Part shown: piece after piece, positions 1 through 12,493 of the stretch
Numbering within the stretch: the stretch's first letter is position 1
Layout of the letters: the number at the start of each line of letters is the position of its first letter
Assembly (NCBI RefSeq): GCF_000002985.6
Contig: NC_003284.9
Coordinates: 3,038,001 to 3,102,000, forward strand
Reading direction: 5' to 3'
DNA length: 64,000 nt
From: Caenorhabditis elegans
Lineage: Eukaryota > Nematoda > Chromadorea > Rhabditida > Rhabditidae
Notes under the pieces: generated by a model
What the model was told of the DNA's origin: nothing
What the model saw: the letters and a program-made list of their open reading frames with translations, nothing else
The model's database searches: none
Position numbers and translations under genes: made by a program

Positions 1-529
1 GTTAATATTTTGTAATGGCTTTTCGGACTTTCAAACTTTGAGCGGATTATTCCAAATCTCAAATTTACACAAACAATTAACGTGCACCATCTTCTCATTA
101 GCCATGCTTTTCATGAAAGCTTTTCTTGCATATTCATCAATTCCTGTTTTTTTTTTCAAAGCGATAAAACTGATTATAAACAAAAAGCCGAAAAAACAAG
201 AACTTGTATTCGTTTTCAAAGCATTGAGCATACGTAACTTGTTATTCTTCAAGAATGTTTTGGCAAATATTCAGAAAACTTGAGCTTCCGCGAGAAAGTA
301 TAGCAATTAGCATTTTTCATGATCAAAAGGGCACAAGTTTCTTGGAAATGTGTTCTGACGGAAAGGCGCAATTTTCTGCAGAACCTCAATGAAACAAGTT
401 GGTGGACTGGGGACCAATGAATTATTCCCAGCTACATAGCTTATTAGAATTATTTGTGTGTTTTGATATTATTTGCAAAAAGAAATGCCCTATTAAAATT
501 TGCACTACATTTCGCTGCTATCCACTCAC

Positions 530-3500
530 ATTGTTCGTAATTTCAGTATTAAGAGAAACAGTCGAACGACTTGTTGACTGATTCAGAGATCTCTCGATTG
601 CTTCAGCCATTGCATCGAGGACCTCCGTTCCAAAACTATGCCACGCGCCCGCCTCGAGCCTCATTTCCTCTTTTCCAATTGTCACAACAGCGCGCCCACT
701 CAAAATCATGATGAACTTGTTGCTGAACTCTCCTTTTGTGAAGAGCACGGCCGGCTTAGGCTGAACGACGCCGACTTCTTTCAGACATGAGAACTGAGTG
801 GTCTCGACCTGAAATGAAAATGATGGAGGATTTCAGTAAACTAGAAAAACGAAATACCTTCTTGCAGTTTTTCCGGATTAATTTCTCGAGAATCGTTGGC
901 AAAATGTAGTTTGAACTGAAAATTTTGTGGCATGTGCTCATCACTTGAATTGTCACAGCGAGCATTTGAATGTTAATTGCACATTTTGCATGAGCAGTGT
1001 TCACTATTTGACTCATGTCATGATTCTGAAAAAAATATTTAAAAATTTTTTATTGCACAGAGTCTGAGCTATGTCATTTGCGATAAGACTGAAAGGTGGA
1101 ATAGCGCCAGTGAGGTAATTGCTTCAAAGCATGTCTATGGCACCAAAATGTCCAAATATCATAGTAAAAACATTCTAAAAAATTTATAAATTTTTTATGA
1201 TTTTTTGAAATTTGGAAAAATCTAAGTTTTTGCCACTTTTTGGAAGTGCTCGATCTAAAAAAATTACCTTCAATTTTGACGGTCTACATATGTTTTAAAT
1301 ATTACTGTAGGGATTCGATCATGTTAGAATGTTTCTATTTTCTCAAAAAGTGGCAAAAGTTTAATAATTGCCACTCTTTTCAAATTTTTTTTGCAACTTT
1401 TTACTATAATATTTGGTTATTTTGGCACTAAAGAAGTGGGTTTTAATAGGTTATTTCGGCGCTGGCGCTACTTTTCCTTTAAATAAAACTATAATAGTCT
1501 AACATAACCGAATATCATAATGAATGTAAAACTTTGTAGTTTTTTTCTAGAATTCTGAGTAAAAATTTTGGAGAATTTCTAAATCTTCAAAAAAAAATGT
1601 GGAGTAATTTTAAACATTGCAGCACGTCCAAAATTCAAGAGTGCTTGAATAAAATTAATGCATAAAATTTGAAATTTTTTCCTCGTCTTCCTAACTTCTT
1701 ATATAAGACTACCACTTTTTGACTGTAAGTTAAAATTCTAACACTTTTTGAAAAGTTTCACTACAAAATTCGGGCATTCTAACACCATCAAAGCAACTAA
1801 ACATTTTTCTACTGACGATATTTGTAAAAAATCTAACTGATTTAATATGTTTTATGTTGATATTCAGCAACAAATTCAAAATACAAGGTGTGGATAGAAT
1901 GCCAACTAGACCCATTAAAATATTCACATTTCAGTGCCAGCCTCCTAGGTTCAATTTCCTTGTTCTTAGAAATGTCATGCCCATTCGAATTTTGTGCTCC
2001 TTCTAGAATGAGTCATAAAAAATTCCGGCCTCTTTTTTTTGTTGTTTCATAGGTCACGAATTGAATTTTTAATCTATTCGGACTCTATAAAGCTTATTAC
2101 TTAATGTAGAACATATGTAGATGTAAAATTCTGGTTTTTGAAGTATTGTAGCCTTTCTTGAAAACTCTCCATGAGACAAAACAGATAAACTTATAAAAGA
2201 AGAAGATGCAAGTAAATCGGATTTTCCAAAAGACTTGATTCTATCAACTAGATTGGTTCACTATTTGGGCTGGTTGTCCAAACATTCAAACGTCGAGGTG
2301 CTACGAATGTTCGCTTTTTATGTGAAAAAAACAAGGATGAGAAACAAGCTTTTTGAAGGGATTTAAAATGAATGAAAAAGTCTGGATGACGAGATAATAA
2401 AGCTTTATACCTGGATCCGTTGCCAAGTTGATCACTCAAAAATTACTCCGATCCCAGAGATTTTATGAATATAGAAATAAACATTCCACTGGAAGTTAGA
2501 AATATCAAAGTGATAAATGCAATTAGGCAGTGGCAGTAGGTACTGTCCATCTGCCGAATCGGAGTCCGTGAGTAGGACCCGGCCATGGAAACATCTCGAA
2601 TAGAATAGCAGGACGGTTCGCGTGTCGTTCGGCCACCGCCAGATTGTCCGGGCAGCTGTAGCATTCAGACTTCTGTGAGACTACCTTCTTCTCCGTGGAG
2701 AAGAAGAAGAATCACACAAGAGAATGATGTACGACCGCGTGGCTTCAGGGGGGGAGGGCCGACCGGCTCGACCAAGGAGGAGCGAGAGAGAAAAGCCATG
2801 CAATGAGGGGGGGGGGGGCACACAACGTCTTTCGGACCGCGGGCGCACTAGGACAGATATGCCCTCGAGATATATGAACAAATTGTCGGCTTTCGATAGA
2901 TGGTGCGGCGGTGGTTGGGGGCGTCAAGATGCGGTGAGAGTTTTTTTTGGCTCCGAAATAGGCAATAAAAAGATGTGTTGGTGAGAGCGTTTTTCTTTTT
3001 GTTTTTCAAAAGCACTCAACAATTGAAGAAGGATTGAGGATGTTTTGAAGTTAGAACAAAAAAGAATTTGAATAGAAGCTAGGAAAAACTCGGAAATGAA
3101 ATGTTTTCAAACTTATTTTTCATTCGTTTAAGCGGATAAAAAATTTATTTGCCACTCACTTTCTGATCTAATTTTTCAAAGTTGTTATCAATTTTGAAGT
3201 TAAAGTCGGAACATCACCAATTGGAAAATTTTAAAACCTAGTGTTAAATGTCAGTATATCATAATAAAAATTTCAAGAAATGATGATTCGGTTCTTACTT
3301 ACCCAAATATTATGTTTTTTTTTGAAAAATTTCGTACTTGCATTTAAATTTTATGTATTTGAAGGTGGAGCAGCTCAAATGGGAAAATTGCTTTAAAACA
3401 TGTCTATGGTACCACAACGTTAAAAAAATGTCTAAAATCGTAGAAAAAAATTCAAATAAATTTTGAAAAATTTTTAGTCGACTGTCAAAAGTGGCAATTA

Positions 3501-6500
3501 CTGAGTTTTTGCCATTTTTTGAGAAAACTATCGAATGTTACAATGTTTAAATATTAATATTTGTAGCATATGTAAATCATAAAATTAGGGAAAAATTTTT
3601 TGATCGTTTTTTTTTGACTTCCAAAAAAGTGGCAAAAACTGAGATTTTGACAATTTCAAAACATGATATGAAACATGTAATTTTTATTTTTTGTTACTAT
3701 GATATTTGATAATTGTGGTTCTGAAGCAATGTCTCTGTTCTAAAGCAATGTCCCAACTAACGGTACTCTAATTTTAAAGATACTAGGGGTTGAACCTGTT
3801 ACTCTACATGTTTGGTCTACATTTTTGGAAAATTCGACAGCTTACCAAAACTTTTTACTGAAAAAATGTTTAAATATGATGTTCTACTGTGTTGGACTAT
3901 AATAAATGTATGATATTATGACTAATCTCCACAGACTATCTCCGCCTTTAAGCAACTAGTATGTACCTGTTCAAAAGTCAACTAACCCTCTTCCTCTGCC
4001 GTTTTTTCCTGTGCACATTATCGCACACTGCATCAGTTTCATCAATGATTTCGCACTGAATGATTTCCTCAATGATGTCCTCGAGGGTAATCAGTCCACA
4101 GAGCTCGTAAATCGGGTCTTTATCTTCTTGCTCGACGAGTCGCTCGACCAGCGCCATGTGATATTCGCCCTGAACTCTAGTAGATTAAATGTTTTTTTTC
4201 TAGACACATGAAGTTGAAAATATCTTTTGAAAAGCTTTTTTTCAAGCTTTTAAAAACCGGGTAAGATTGATCCACTTAATTGAATTGAGTCTTTGGAAGC
4301 GAGGCGTTCTTACCCGTTTAAATTCTTCCAACATATTTCGGAGTGGCATGTCTACCAACACACGACGAACTTCATGGTTGTAAATTGAGGCGATTTTCAT
4401 GACATTGTGATTATCGTCAGGATCGAGCAATGCGAGATCTTTTACAAACAGAAGTGCGACAATGTTCTTACGGTCATCTGAAATATTGATTTTATTTATT
4501 TATTTTCTCTGATTTTGGTAAGCTATCAAATTGAATTTTCAGGCAAAATAGTTATTTCAGCTCACTTTTTCAAATAAAACCTATGCCAGGCGAAAGAAAA
4601 CCTTTAAATTAGTTCTCTAAATACAAAAAAAATTTGGAAAACACTTTGAACTATAATAGAAAAATCTTGATCTTAAATTTTTCAGTTCTTCTGTTCACAA
4701 CTAGAGAGGTTTGAAAAATTGCGGATGTTTGCAGGTTTTATATCTGGATCTTATTAAGGGTGCCCAGAGTTATACAAAGGCTTTGGGATACTTTTGGTAA
4801 ATGTTGTATTTTTGTAAAATAAATCTAAAGCCTCTCACATAACTCCATCAATAAATTTTTTAGATTTTTCCTGGCCGAATAATATTTTTTGAACGTTGAT
4901 TAGCGGCAATAAGGGAATTTATTTAAAATCACTCCTATGATTACCAAATATTATAAGTTTTACTAATTCAGTTGTCGTGACTTATTTCAAAGATTAAACA
5001 TTTTTTAGCTTTACCCCCAGCAAACATTTTCAATTTAACAATTTTTTTTGTTGCGAATTTATAAATTATCCATGCAGTTTCTTTATAGCTCACCATTCAA
5101 CGATTCACCCCCAAATGTCTTACTTTCGTAAATCGGAATACGCGTATAACCCATATCTAAAATCTGTGTCACCATTCCAGCGCCAAGTGTCAACGTATGG
5201 GGCAACATAAAAATGTCCTCGTAACGGGTCATCGCGTGGGCGACGGTTTTGTCGTAAAGCTCGAGTGCACCCAATACCATTTTAAATTCGTCAGATTGCC
5301 CTCCAATGATGCTCTTCTCGGATAACTTGAGCATTTCGACAAGCTTGTTCCGCTCCAACGAGCGTGTTAGCTCTTCTTTCAAGAAGATATCGAGGACCTG
5401 CAAAAACATGCAAACATTTGAAATTATTATTTTTTGAATAAAGGTCAAATTCCTGGCTGATAATAGAAAATTTATGAAACCTTAGATATTGGCCACGTCA
5501 GAGGATACATCAGGAAAAGGAGAACTTGTGTGATTGGAATTGTTCTTGCACCAATCGGGAGTCCTAGCCTGAGATTCAAAATTATAAGTACACACAGGTT
5601 ACGTAAACCCTTACTTCACACATAATGCTTGTGGAATGATTTCTCCAAACACGACAATACAAGATGTCGCCGCAACAAGTACAGCAAACCCGCTGCCCAC
5701 TAATTGGTCCATCAAAAGCGAAACGCCGACGTTTACAACTACGTTACCAATCAATAATGTGCACAACAGTTGATTTCCTTTTTTGCGAATTGGTAGAATT
5801 CTTCCAGCGTCCCTTTTTTCTTGTTCAGTACCACTTGCGATGTAAAGCTGAAGCTCATACGGAGACAGAGTCATCAATCCAAGATTGAGACCGGAGAACA
5901 AACCAGAGAAGCACAGAAGGATTAATAAACAGATCCACTGAAAAAAGCAATGAAATGAACTATAGTTAATTAAATGAGTTTTTAAAGTTTTTACACAATT
6001 GTTTTATGCTTTGATAATTTTGCTAATTTTACCACTAAACATGCTATCGAAAAATGTTCATCAAAAGAATGTTTTCCATGTCTACTTGACTCTAGATACT
6101 TAAATGATCCACAAAAGTCATAGAAAAATATATAGCAGCCGACACCTCGTGAGTTCATTCTTAATGATGATTACGACTGTAACTCAAAAACCATATTTTA
6201 AATGGAAGGTTTATCTAAAGGAAATAAAATTCATCGTATATGATTTTTCATTGTTTTTTTTAACATTTCAACTTTTTCAGCAACAGCTTAAATGTTGCAA
6301 AATTAAACATGGTTTTCTAATTATTAATGTTAATTCTATCGCTTATATCTGGAATCAGAAACTCACCGAAAGCCATTTTGGCATATACTCATCAACGGGC
6401 GGAATTTCAGTGGTGACCATTGTGAACGGATCTTCTACTATAACAAACTGAGGGTTGGCATAAAACTTTTCTGACACGCAGAGTTTGAAACTGTCCTTTG

Positions 6501-7806
6501 ATTCAGTGGTTCTGAATTAAAACCATTTCATATTTACAAACTTTTTTTCATCAACTCACTTTGGAAAGCTCATCTCAACAACGACACGAATGGGTGTCAT
6601 AGAAGAAAAATCGGCTTCAAAGAAATGTGCCAAATCTTTACAAGACCCGTCTGCTGTGAAAGTGAGAGCTCCGATGTCTTGAAAATTTTGGCCGAACAGA
6701 ACAACTCGAACATTCTTATTTGGGACAACGACGACATTGTGTTTTCTGAAAGTAGGATTTTAAAAATTAGTATATATTCTAATCAGCCCCGTATTACTTA
6801 TTGTGTCCGAGAACAATGTTTTCAGTAGAAGAGGCGTGAGCTTCGAGGCGAAGTCCCGAAACTCGAACTTTTGATAAATGAAGTGATTCCGGTTTTGAGG
6901 CTGAACTTGGCAGAATTGAAGGTTCCAATATCACAGAAGAGTTGACATTTAATAATCCTTTTGATGAGGTTGAATTGTCAGTGGAGCGGACCTGAAAATT
7001 AAATAAAAAATGAAAGTTCCTTTTTTGTCTGGCTTTATTCAAAGTTTTGAAGAAAGATACTTTTGCACTGAAATTGAAATTGAAAAATTGTTTAAAAGAA
7101 AGTTTTTGAAACTACAAAGACTAAATAGCGTAGTAAAACTTTTCAAAACAAATTTGGAAATGTTTTATTACCTGCCAAAAAATGACTATCACTCAGTTTT
7201 GTCACTCATAATTTGGGATATCAACCAAAAAAATATTTATATGATTTTCAAACTATTATTTTGTTTCAAATACTCGTGTCAAAAAATCCTGGAACATGCG
7301 AAATTGCTCTTGGCAAAAATTGGCAATTTGCCAAAACTTTGACTTGAAATTTTAACAATCTGAAGTGTTTTGTTTTATTATGATATTCGATCATTATGAT
7401 TGTGTTTAAGCAAAACTTTCACTGGCGCTACTCTACCTTTAATGACCAATAATTGTATATTTATTCATATACTAATTGTTTCAAAATTTTAATTTTCTTT
7501 ATAAATCTATAGCCCCTGTTAACTTTTGGAACGACTATTTCTTCCTATACAACAATTTGTTGTATACATTTTTGATCAGAAACCAAGGACACGCGACGCT
7601 TATCTATTGAAAATGCTTCCAATTAGAGGCCAAATGCAAGTTACCCTCTGGAAACGCATTTCAAAAGATTGTCAGTGTACTGACATCACACATTGTGATT
7701 TCGTGGCACACATTTTTTTCGCTGCTCTTACCGGAGAAGAAGACAGTGGCGATGTGAAAGTGAGCAAAAATATCAGGAGGCCGAGAGCCCATGGTGTCTT
7801 TGACAT
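530..7806 (-). CDS. CNNM/ACDP family Mg2+ transport protein (3' end outside window)
   Basis: Eleven coding exons in phase: 7732-7806, 6798-6991, 6560-6745, 6367-6511, 5615-5937, 5481-5568, 5094-5397, 4314-4477, 3987-4169, 858-1025, 530-808 (703 codons). It starts [13 protein letters not shown], a signal peptide. An extracellular region (residues about 26-200) follows, then the DUF21 membrane domain from about residue 201 ([15 protein letters not shown] type; [22 protein letters not shown]), a CBS pair (about 370-535) and a cNMP-binding-like domain (about 590-700). This order defines CNNM (ancient conserved domain) proteins of metazoan basolateral membranes, implicated in Mg2+ efflux. The last visible exon ends AAT|GTGAGT; reading through gives a stop three codons later, but the cNMP domain is incomplete there, so I infer more exons to the left. 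C. elegans has several cnnm paralogues and I cannot tell which this is. A TTTTCCAG acceptor at 7846 precedes the start codon by 39 nt. Confidence 0.9.
1092..1480. repeat. MITE-like palindromic element, family A, copy 1
   Basis: About 390 bp inside the 3-kb CNNM intron. The left end AAAGGTGGAATAGCGCCAG is inverted at the right end (GGCGCTACTTTTCCTTT), and the arms stay imperfectly complementary inward (both carry a motif resembling CCAAATATYATAGTAAAA). Related full or partial copies lie near 3362-3777, 7100-7443, 14560-14730, 20680-20990, 39934-40345, 43530-43760 and 50565-50990. No coding capacity, so probably a non-autonomous DNA transposon family. Confidence 0.65.
2443..2664 (-). CDS. possible small single-pass membrane protein nested in CNNM intron
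   Basis: A 73-codon ORF on the same strand as the CNNM gene, inside its 3-kb intron (1026-3986). It lies at the edge of the only GC-rich patch of that intron. Residues 1-45 are polar and Cys/Arg/Ser-rich; residues about 46-68 are strongly hydrophobic ([17 protein letters not shown]), followed by a short K/S/E tail, as in a type II or tail-anchored small protein. I do not recognise the sequence. An in-frame stop (TGA) just upstream bounds the start. It could also be an alternative 5' exon of the host gene, but its 3' donor (GA|GTAATT) would be out of phase with the next exon. A chance ORF is not excluded. Confidence 0.35.
   Translation of the reverse strand: MLQLPGQSGGGRTTREPSCYSIRDVSMAGSYSRTPIRQMDSTYCHCLIAFITLIFLTSSGMFISIFIKSLGSE
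2560..2960. other. GC-rich intronic patch with G-tract and hairpin
   Basis: Base composition departs sharply from the surrounding AT-rich intron. It holds a perfect 10-bp inverted repeat (CTTCTTCTCC / GGAGAAGAAG, 2685-2706), an oligo-G run of 12 at 2807-2818, and CGG-rich sequence near 2905. GC-rich, CT-strand-biased patches of this kind in worm introns are often internal promoters, but no functional site is proven here. Confidence 0.4.
3362..3777. repeat. MITE-like palindromic element, family A, copy 2
   Basis: Second copy in the same CNNM intron. The left end AAGGTGGAGCAGCTC is followed by a motif close to that of copy 1 (ACATGTCTATGGTACC); the right arm ends near GGTACTCTAATTTTAAA. Arms are more diverged than in copy 1. 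Confidence 0.5.
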
Positions 7807-10800
7807 TGAACGGTACAGGTTGATAGGAATTCGAGTGTGAAGGCTCTGGAAAATAATGACTCATTGGGAACAATAGAAATTTTAATCAGAAACAAGAAAA
7901 ACAAAAAAACAGAAAGAGATGGTGAGTTAGAAAAATTGTCGGAAAAATGTGTTATTGTTCGAAATTTTAAAAAAATTCTCTAAGTTATATTGTTTGCATA
8001 CCTAAATAGAAAAAAGAAAAAAGAGAAGACCCGTCATAAAGCTAATTATCAAATTCAGTCTGGTTTCCCTTTTTTTTATCAATTCATTTTTTTTTTCATT
8101 TCTCTGATAAGAGCCCCACAAATTTCTAAAGTTTGATGTACGTGGTGCGTGACTCTGCACTGAAAAAAATACAAATCGCGATGACACGGCTTCTCCCTTC
8201 ACCAAGCTCCAAACTCGGCAATTTAAATTTCTCAGTTTTTCCTCGAGAGGAGATGAGGGTTCAAAAAACGATGCTATTCAATTCAATCAAGAGAAGTGGA
8301 AGTGGAATGCTGCAATAAAAAGAAATTACAATGAATGAAAAATGCAAGAAAGAAGCAACAAAGAAAAACGAAAGATTAGTGTGTGTGCTACGCATTTTTC
8401 TTTGGTTTCGTAGCAACTAATAAAGTTGCATCCATGGATATTTTTAGGTCTTTGTTAGGGGCCCACCACGTCATTTTTATTGAAAATTGATTCATCATAA
8501 GTTGCCATATAACTTTTATGTGATAAAAATTGACCGTGAATATGTATTTCTAGTCGAAAAAAGATAAATTGAAAAATGTGGAAAACAAATATATGTTTTG
8601 TATTCTAGAGAAAATTATTCAAATTTTCGGGCAGATAAGATGTAGTTTTGACTGCAAAATCAAAAAAAAAAAGATTCAACTCAATCTGACTTAAAAATAC
8701 GTATTTCTCAAAAAATTGTATTCCTTTTATTTCTCACAAAAATTGCTCATAAACTTTGTATATCGGTTCAAAATTCCAAAAAAAAAGGGTTAACTTAGAC
8801 AAAATCCTAAGTTTTTGGCTTGTCCGTATTGTATCTTGTAAGATAACTTCCCGCCAATTTTTCAGTGTGTGCTGTCCGGAGTAAATCAAACAAGAAACAG
8901 AAAACAATGGCAATGGCAACACCTTCAAAACCCTGAGAAAAGTGACGTGTATTTCTCACGGTTGCGGAAGATTTTCAAATCAATTTTAATAATGGTGATT
9001 GAGCAATCGTTTTTAAAAAATTAATTCATCATTCTATGTTTGAATGCATCATTGTACCACAACAACAATAACAACCTCGTGATATTGTTTAAAAAAAAGC
9101 AAAGCGTGAGTCACCTTAACGGATTGAGAAATTTAGAAATTTCACATAATTGTTTGAATTTTGAATGAATTTTTTTATTAAAGTTAACTTATTCCGGTAA
9201 AATCAAGTTCAAAAAGCGCACAACGATGACGATTGCTGGAACGAAAATTGAAATTGAAACTTTTCATTAGTTTCTCTTTCAAAACTCTCGAATTACAAAA
9301 TATCATGGCGGCGAGTGTAGTAGAAGAAGAGCAACAAAATACAATGGTCTTGCGAACAAATCAAACTGAACGATCATTGACCGCCCTATAATCAATCAGT
9401 TTTACATGTATTGATAAAATTTTCCTCCACATATACACACACTGGCAGCCAACTCTCGTTCTGCAAACACTAAAGAGTTCAGAAAAAGTGGGTGAACCAC
9501 GTATTTCGGTGAGACCGAAACTAATAATTGCGGTGTGTGTGAGCGAAGTAAATGCAAGAAAAAAAAAGAAAAAAAAAAGAAATTATTCACCAGTTGCACG
9601 CAAGTTCGAATAGGACTGCTCGAAAATATTCAAAATGCGCAGTGCAAAAAAGTTATGGAGTTTTTCTTCACAACATTTTGCATAAGAGGGCATTTTTTGT
9701 TCCTTACAATACTACGTCACAAATTATGTAGGCATGTTTGAAAAATTTCTGAATTCAGATTTTAATAATTTTAAAATCACATGTTTTTGATCACAAGTAT
9801 TAATTTCTCAAAGTTCTCCGTCAATTTTTAGGATTCAAAAAAAAATCCGTCAACGAGCCTGAGAATTTAAAAAAAATTCACGTCTCACTTTAAAAAAATG
9901 TATGAAAATTTTTTTTGGTAGATCAAAACCCATAAATACCGTTCAATAAATTTTGAAATCAAAATATGTATTGACAACAGAAAAAGGGCAGGTTCAATGA
10001 TAATAAAGAAATTGCAATCCTTAAAAGATAGACCAAAACGGAACAGGCAGACATCCATTAGATTTTTAGAATGCAAATGGACAAATAATGCATTAACTCA
10101 TAATTGATGTGAAACATCACATCATATAGAAAAGAGAACAGAACACAACTATGAAATCTCAGTGAATTTGAAAATTGTGTACTTTCTGAAAAAAAAACTG
10201 AAGGACGATAACAGCTGACGATTGAGGTGCACTTCGGAGTGGGTGCAAATCGAAGAAAAATAGAAGAAAAAGTTTTTGATGGTTTTAAAAATGAAATGAG
10301 GATGTCATAAAAATGTAAAACAAACTGAAATAGGTGAGATGTAAAAGGATTACATTTTCAAAAGTTAAAGAAGAAAATTATGTTCAAAAAGGTAATTTTT
10401 ATTTGAAAACGTAAGAAGTCGTTAGAAAAAATACGTCTAAACTTGGAATGATTTTTTGTGTGGATATCAAATAGAGAAATTAAAATTTGTTCATTTGTTG
10501 ATTTATTTATGGATAATTACAAAAAAGAATGCACTTCATAACTTGTAATTATTAAATTCTCGTTTTCTTTTAACTATTGTAGGCCTAATAACGCTAATTA
10601 ATTTTACGTTTTGACTAAACTATTACTTTAATTATAAATGAATGGAAATTTATTTTTGAGTTACGGCAACTACTTAAGTAATAGAAACAAAAATTGGAAC
10701 TTTCTTTGCTAAGAAATGAATCAAGAAAACAAATTGCGGACACATTTTAAACACACATTTTTGTTTCAACACGCTTTGAAATTTCAAAAAACCCAGCGAA

Positions 10801-11329
10801 AGTCATCGGTGAACAAATATGACCTGGGCCCGTCATACGAGATGAGCAAATGAAACAACAGAAGGGAAAAGTTGGTGGACATTGATGTCATAGAGATGTC
10901 ATTGAGATAGCCCCGGTGGTCTGAGGCACAAAAAGTTTCAAAAAGTGGCGCCAGCTGATCTGAGAAATAGATCGACAAGTGTGGGAGTAAGATAGATGGA
11001 AGGATGATTTATTTTTTGTTAATTTTAATTCTTTTCGTCTTTTTTCATTCGAACATATTTCGTATTTTCGCCTTTTGTGTGAAACAGAAATAACCAACAC
11101 TAAACAAAAAAAATTATCAGTGCAATCATATTTTATTATTTTCTCGACATTATTCCCAACTTGTCGTCAATTTCTCTTTGTCCACTTCTTGAACAAGATA
11201 TCAAAGATGAGAGAAAGACAATTTTTGTTGAAAAATTTCGATTATAATCCCACGCAGCCCACCTAAACTTCTTCAAAAATTCCCAAAGATTCCAAGTAGC
11301 CAGCTGCACAGAACAAGTAAAAAAGTTGA

Positions 11330-11540
11330 TAGAGAAACGAGTCAGAGAAGCTAGACACCACGCAAGAGAGTGTCCTGGCTGTACGAGCAGCGGAGCAAAC
11401 GAATTCAAAATTGAGAAGCTTTGGGTGAGTGATGAGGAAGTGGTACTGTTGTGGAGACGCAGGGCGCGAGGCAGGAAAAGCTCAACTAGAGACGCGGCGG
11501 GCGGCTGTATGACAGAGAAAACGCATGGCAAAATGACAGA
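11330..11540 (-). promoter_or_regulatory. candidate distal promoter of the CNNM gene
   Basis: A GC-rich island in AT-rich DNA about 3.6 kb upstream of the CNNM start codon. On the minus strand it contains CTGCGTCTC (complement of 11454-11462), a motif found upstream of many broadly expressed C. elegans genes; the same motif lies upstream of sec-3. The splice acceptor at 7846 needs either an SL leader or an upstream exon, and this island could supply the latter. Inference only. Confidence 0.3.
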
Positions 11541-12072
11541 GTTGCACGATTTTAGTGGAGAAGATTATCGTGCAGAGGAGATACTTTTCTGAACATTTTT
11601 ATTGTTGAAAATCTTTTGAAAACAATTTGTCGGGCTTAGTCAGAAGTTTAGAGGAAACTGAACTTAAATCTGAACTTCTGAAATTGTCATTTTAAAGTGT
11701 GTCAGTGCAATTTCTCGCTGTTTCTCGCTGAACTCAAAGCCGAAGAAGTTGTTCTAACATGTTATTTGGAGGTCTCAGGGACTCGGAAACAATGTGAGAG
11801 CTTTTCGCAATTTCTTTTTTTTGTTTCAGTTACTAGGCACTGTGATTTCATCAGGTAAAGGTAAGGAGCGGGAGCATCTGAATTACCGTTCTGAGCAATT
11901 TCTTCATAAGTTGAACTATGAAATAACAAACGAATTAAAGTATATTGCAATTTTTTCTAAAATTGTTTCTCTATATTTTACATTGTACACCAGTACCATT
12001 TGCCCGTAGGTTTTTCAGTAGTACTTTGAAAAATATAAGACTAAAATTTTCCAATAGGAATTAGATTCCTGG

Positions 12073-12262
12073 GCACCACGTGGTGCCAGGCTCTCCCATT
12101 ACGGTTTGATCTACAAAAATGCGCAAGTTTTTTCCTCAAAAAAATGTGACGTCAGCACGTTTTTAACCATGTAAAAACAGTTTAGAAATCTTTGTTTAAA
12201 TTCCCGCGATTTTGTAGATCTTCGTAGATCAAACTGAAATGGGACACTGACACCATGTGGGG
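12073..12262. repeat. foldback element, family B, copy 1
   Basis: An inverted-repeat element: the left arm has CACGTGGTGCCAGGCTC, then CCCATTACGGTTTGATCTAC; the right arm returns with GTAGATCAAACTGAAATGGG and then a degenerate version of the terminal motif. A second copy lies at 50655-50835. Non-coding; MITE-like. Confidence 0.65.
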
Positions 12263-12493
12263 CACTGAATTTTCGGTTTTTTTTCTGTTAATCATATGAC
12301 AATGATTGAATTCCATTTTCCTATTTAAACAATATGGAATTGATTTTTTTAAACTGCGAACAACAAAAAAAATAAAAAATTATTTAATAAAAACATATCG
12401 TTCCAAAGAAAAATAACAAATTTCTCTGAAAATGAGGCAGATTGATTTTTCAAAAAAAAAAAAAGAAGCAGGGTTTCCCAATATTCTTTCCCT

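Larger units (their letters stand above)
7847..12493. other. intergenic region, no gene seen
   Basis: About 4.6 kb between the CNNM start and the 3' end of the first TWK gene. It is AT-rich with homopolymer runs. Short ORFs lack splice-consistent extension or domain features. It holds one GC-rich patch (11330-11540) and one palindromic repeat (12073-12262), annotated separately. It is presumably CNNM upstream regulatory sequence, possibly including a distal non-coding first exon. Confidence 0.6.

Noticed and set aside
11136-11592. Opposed ORFs of 131 and 88 codons near 11.4 kb
   Set aside because: Both are explained by the GC-rich island (few stop codons). Neither has worm codon bias or plausible splice partners.
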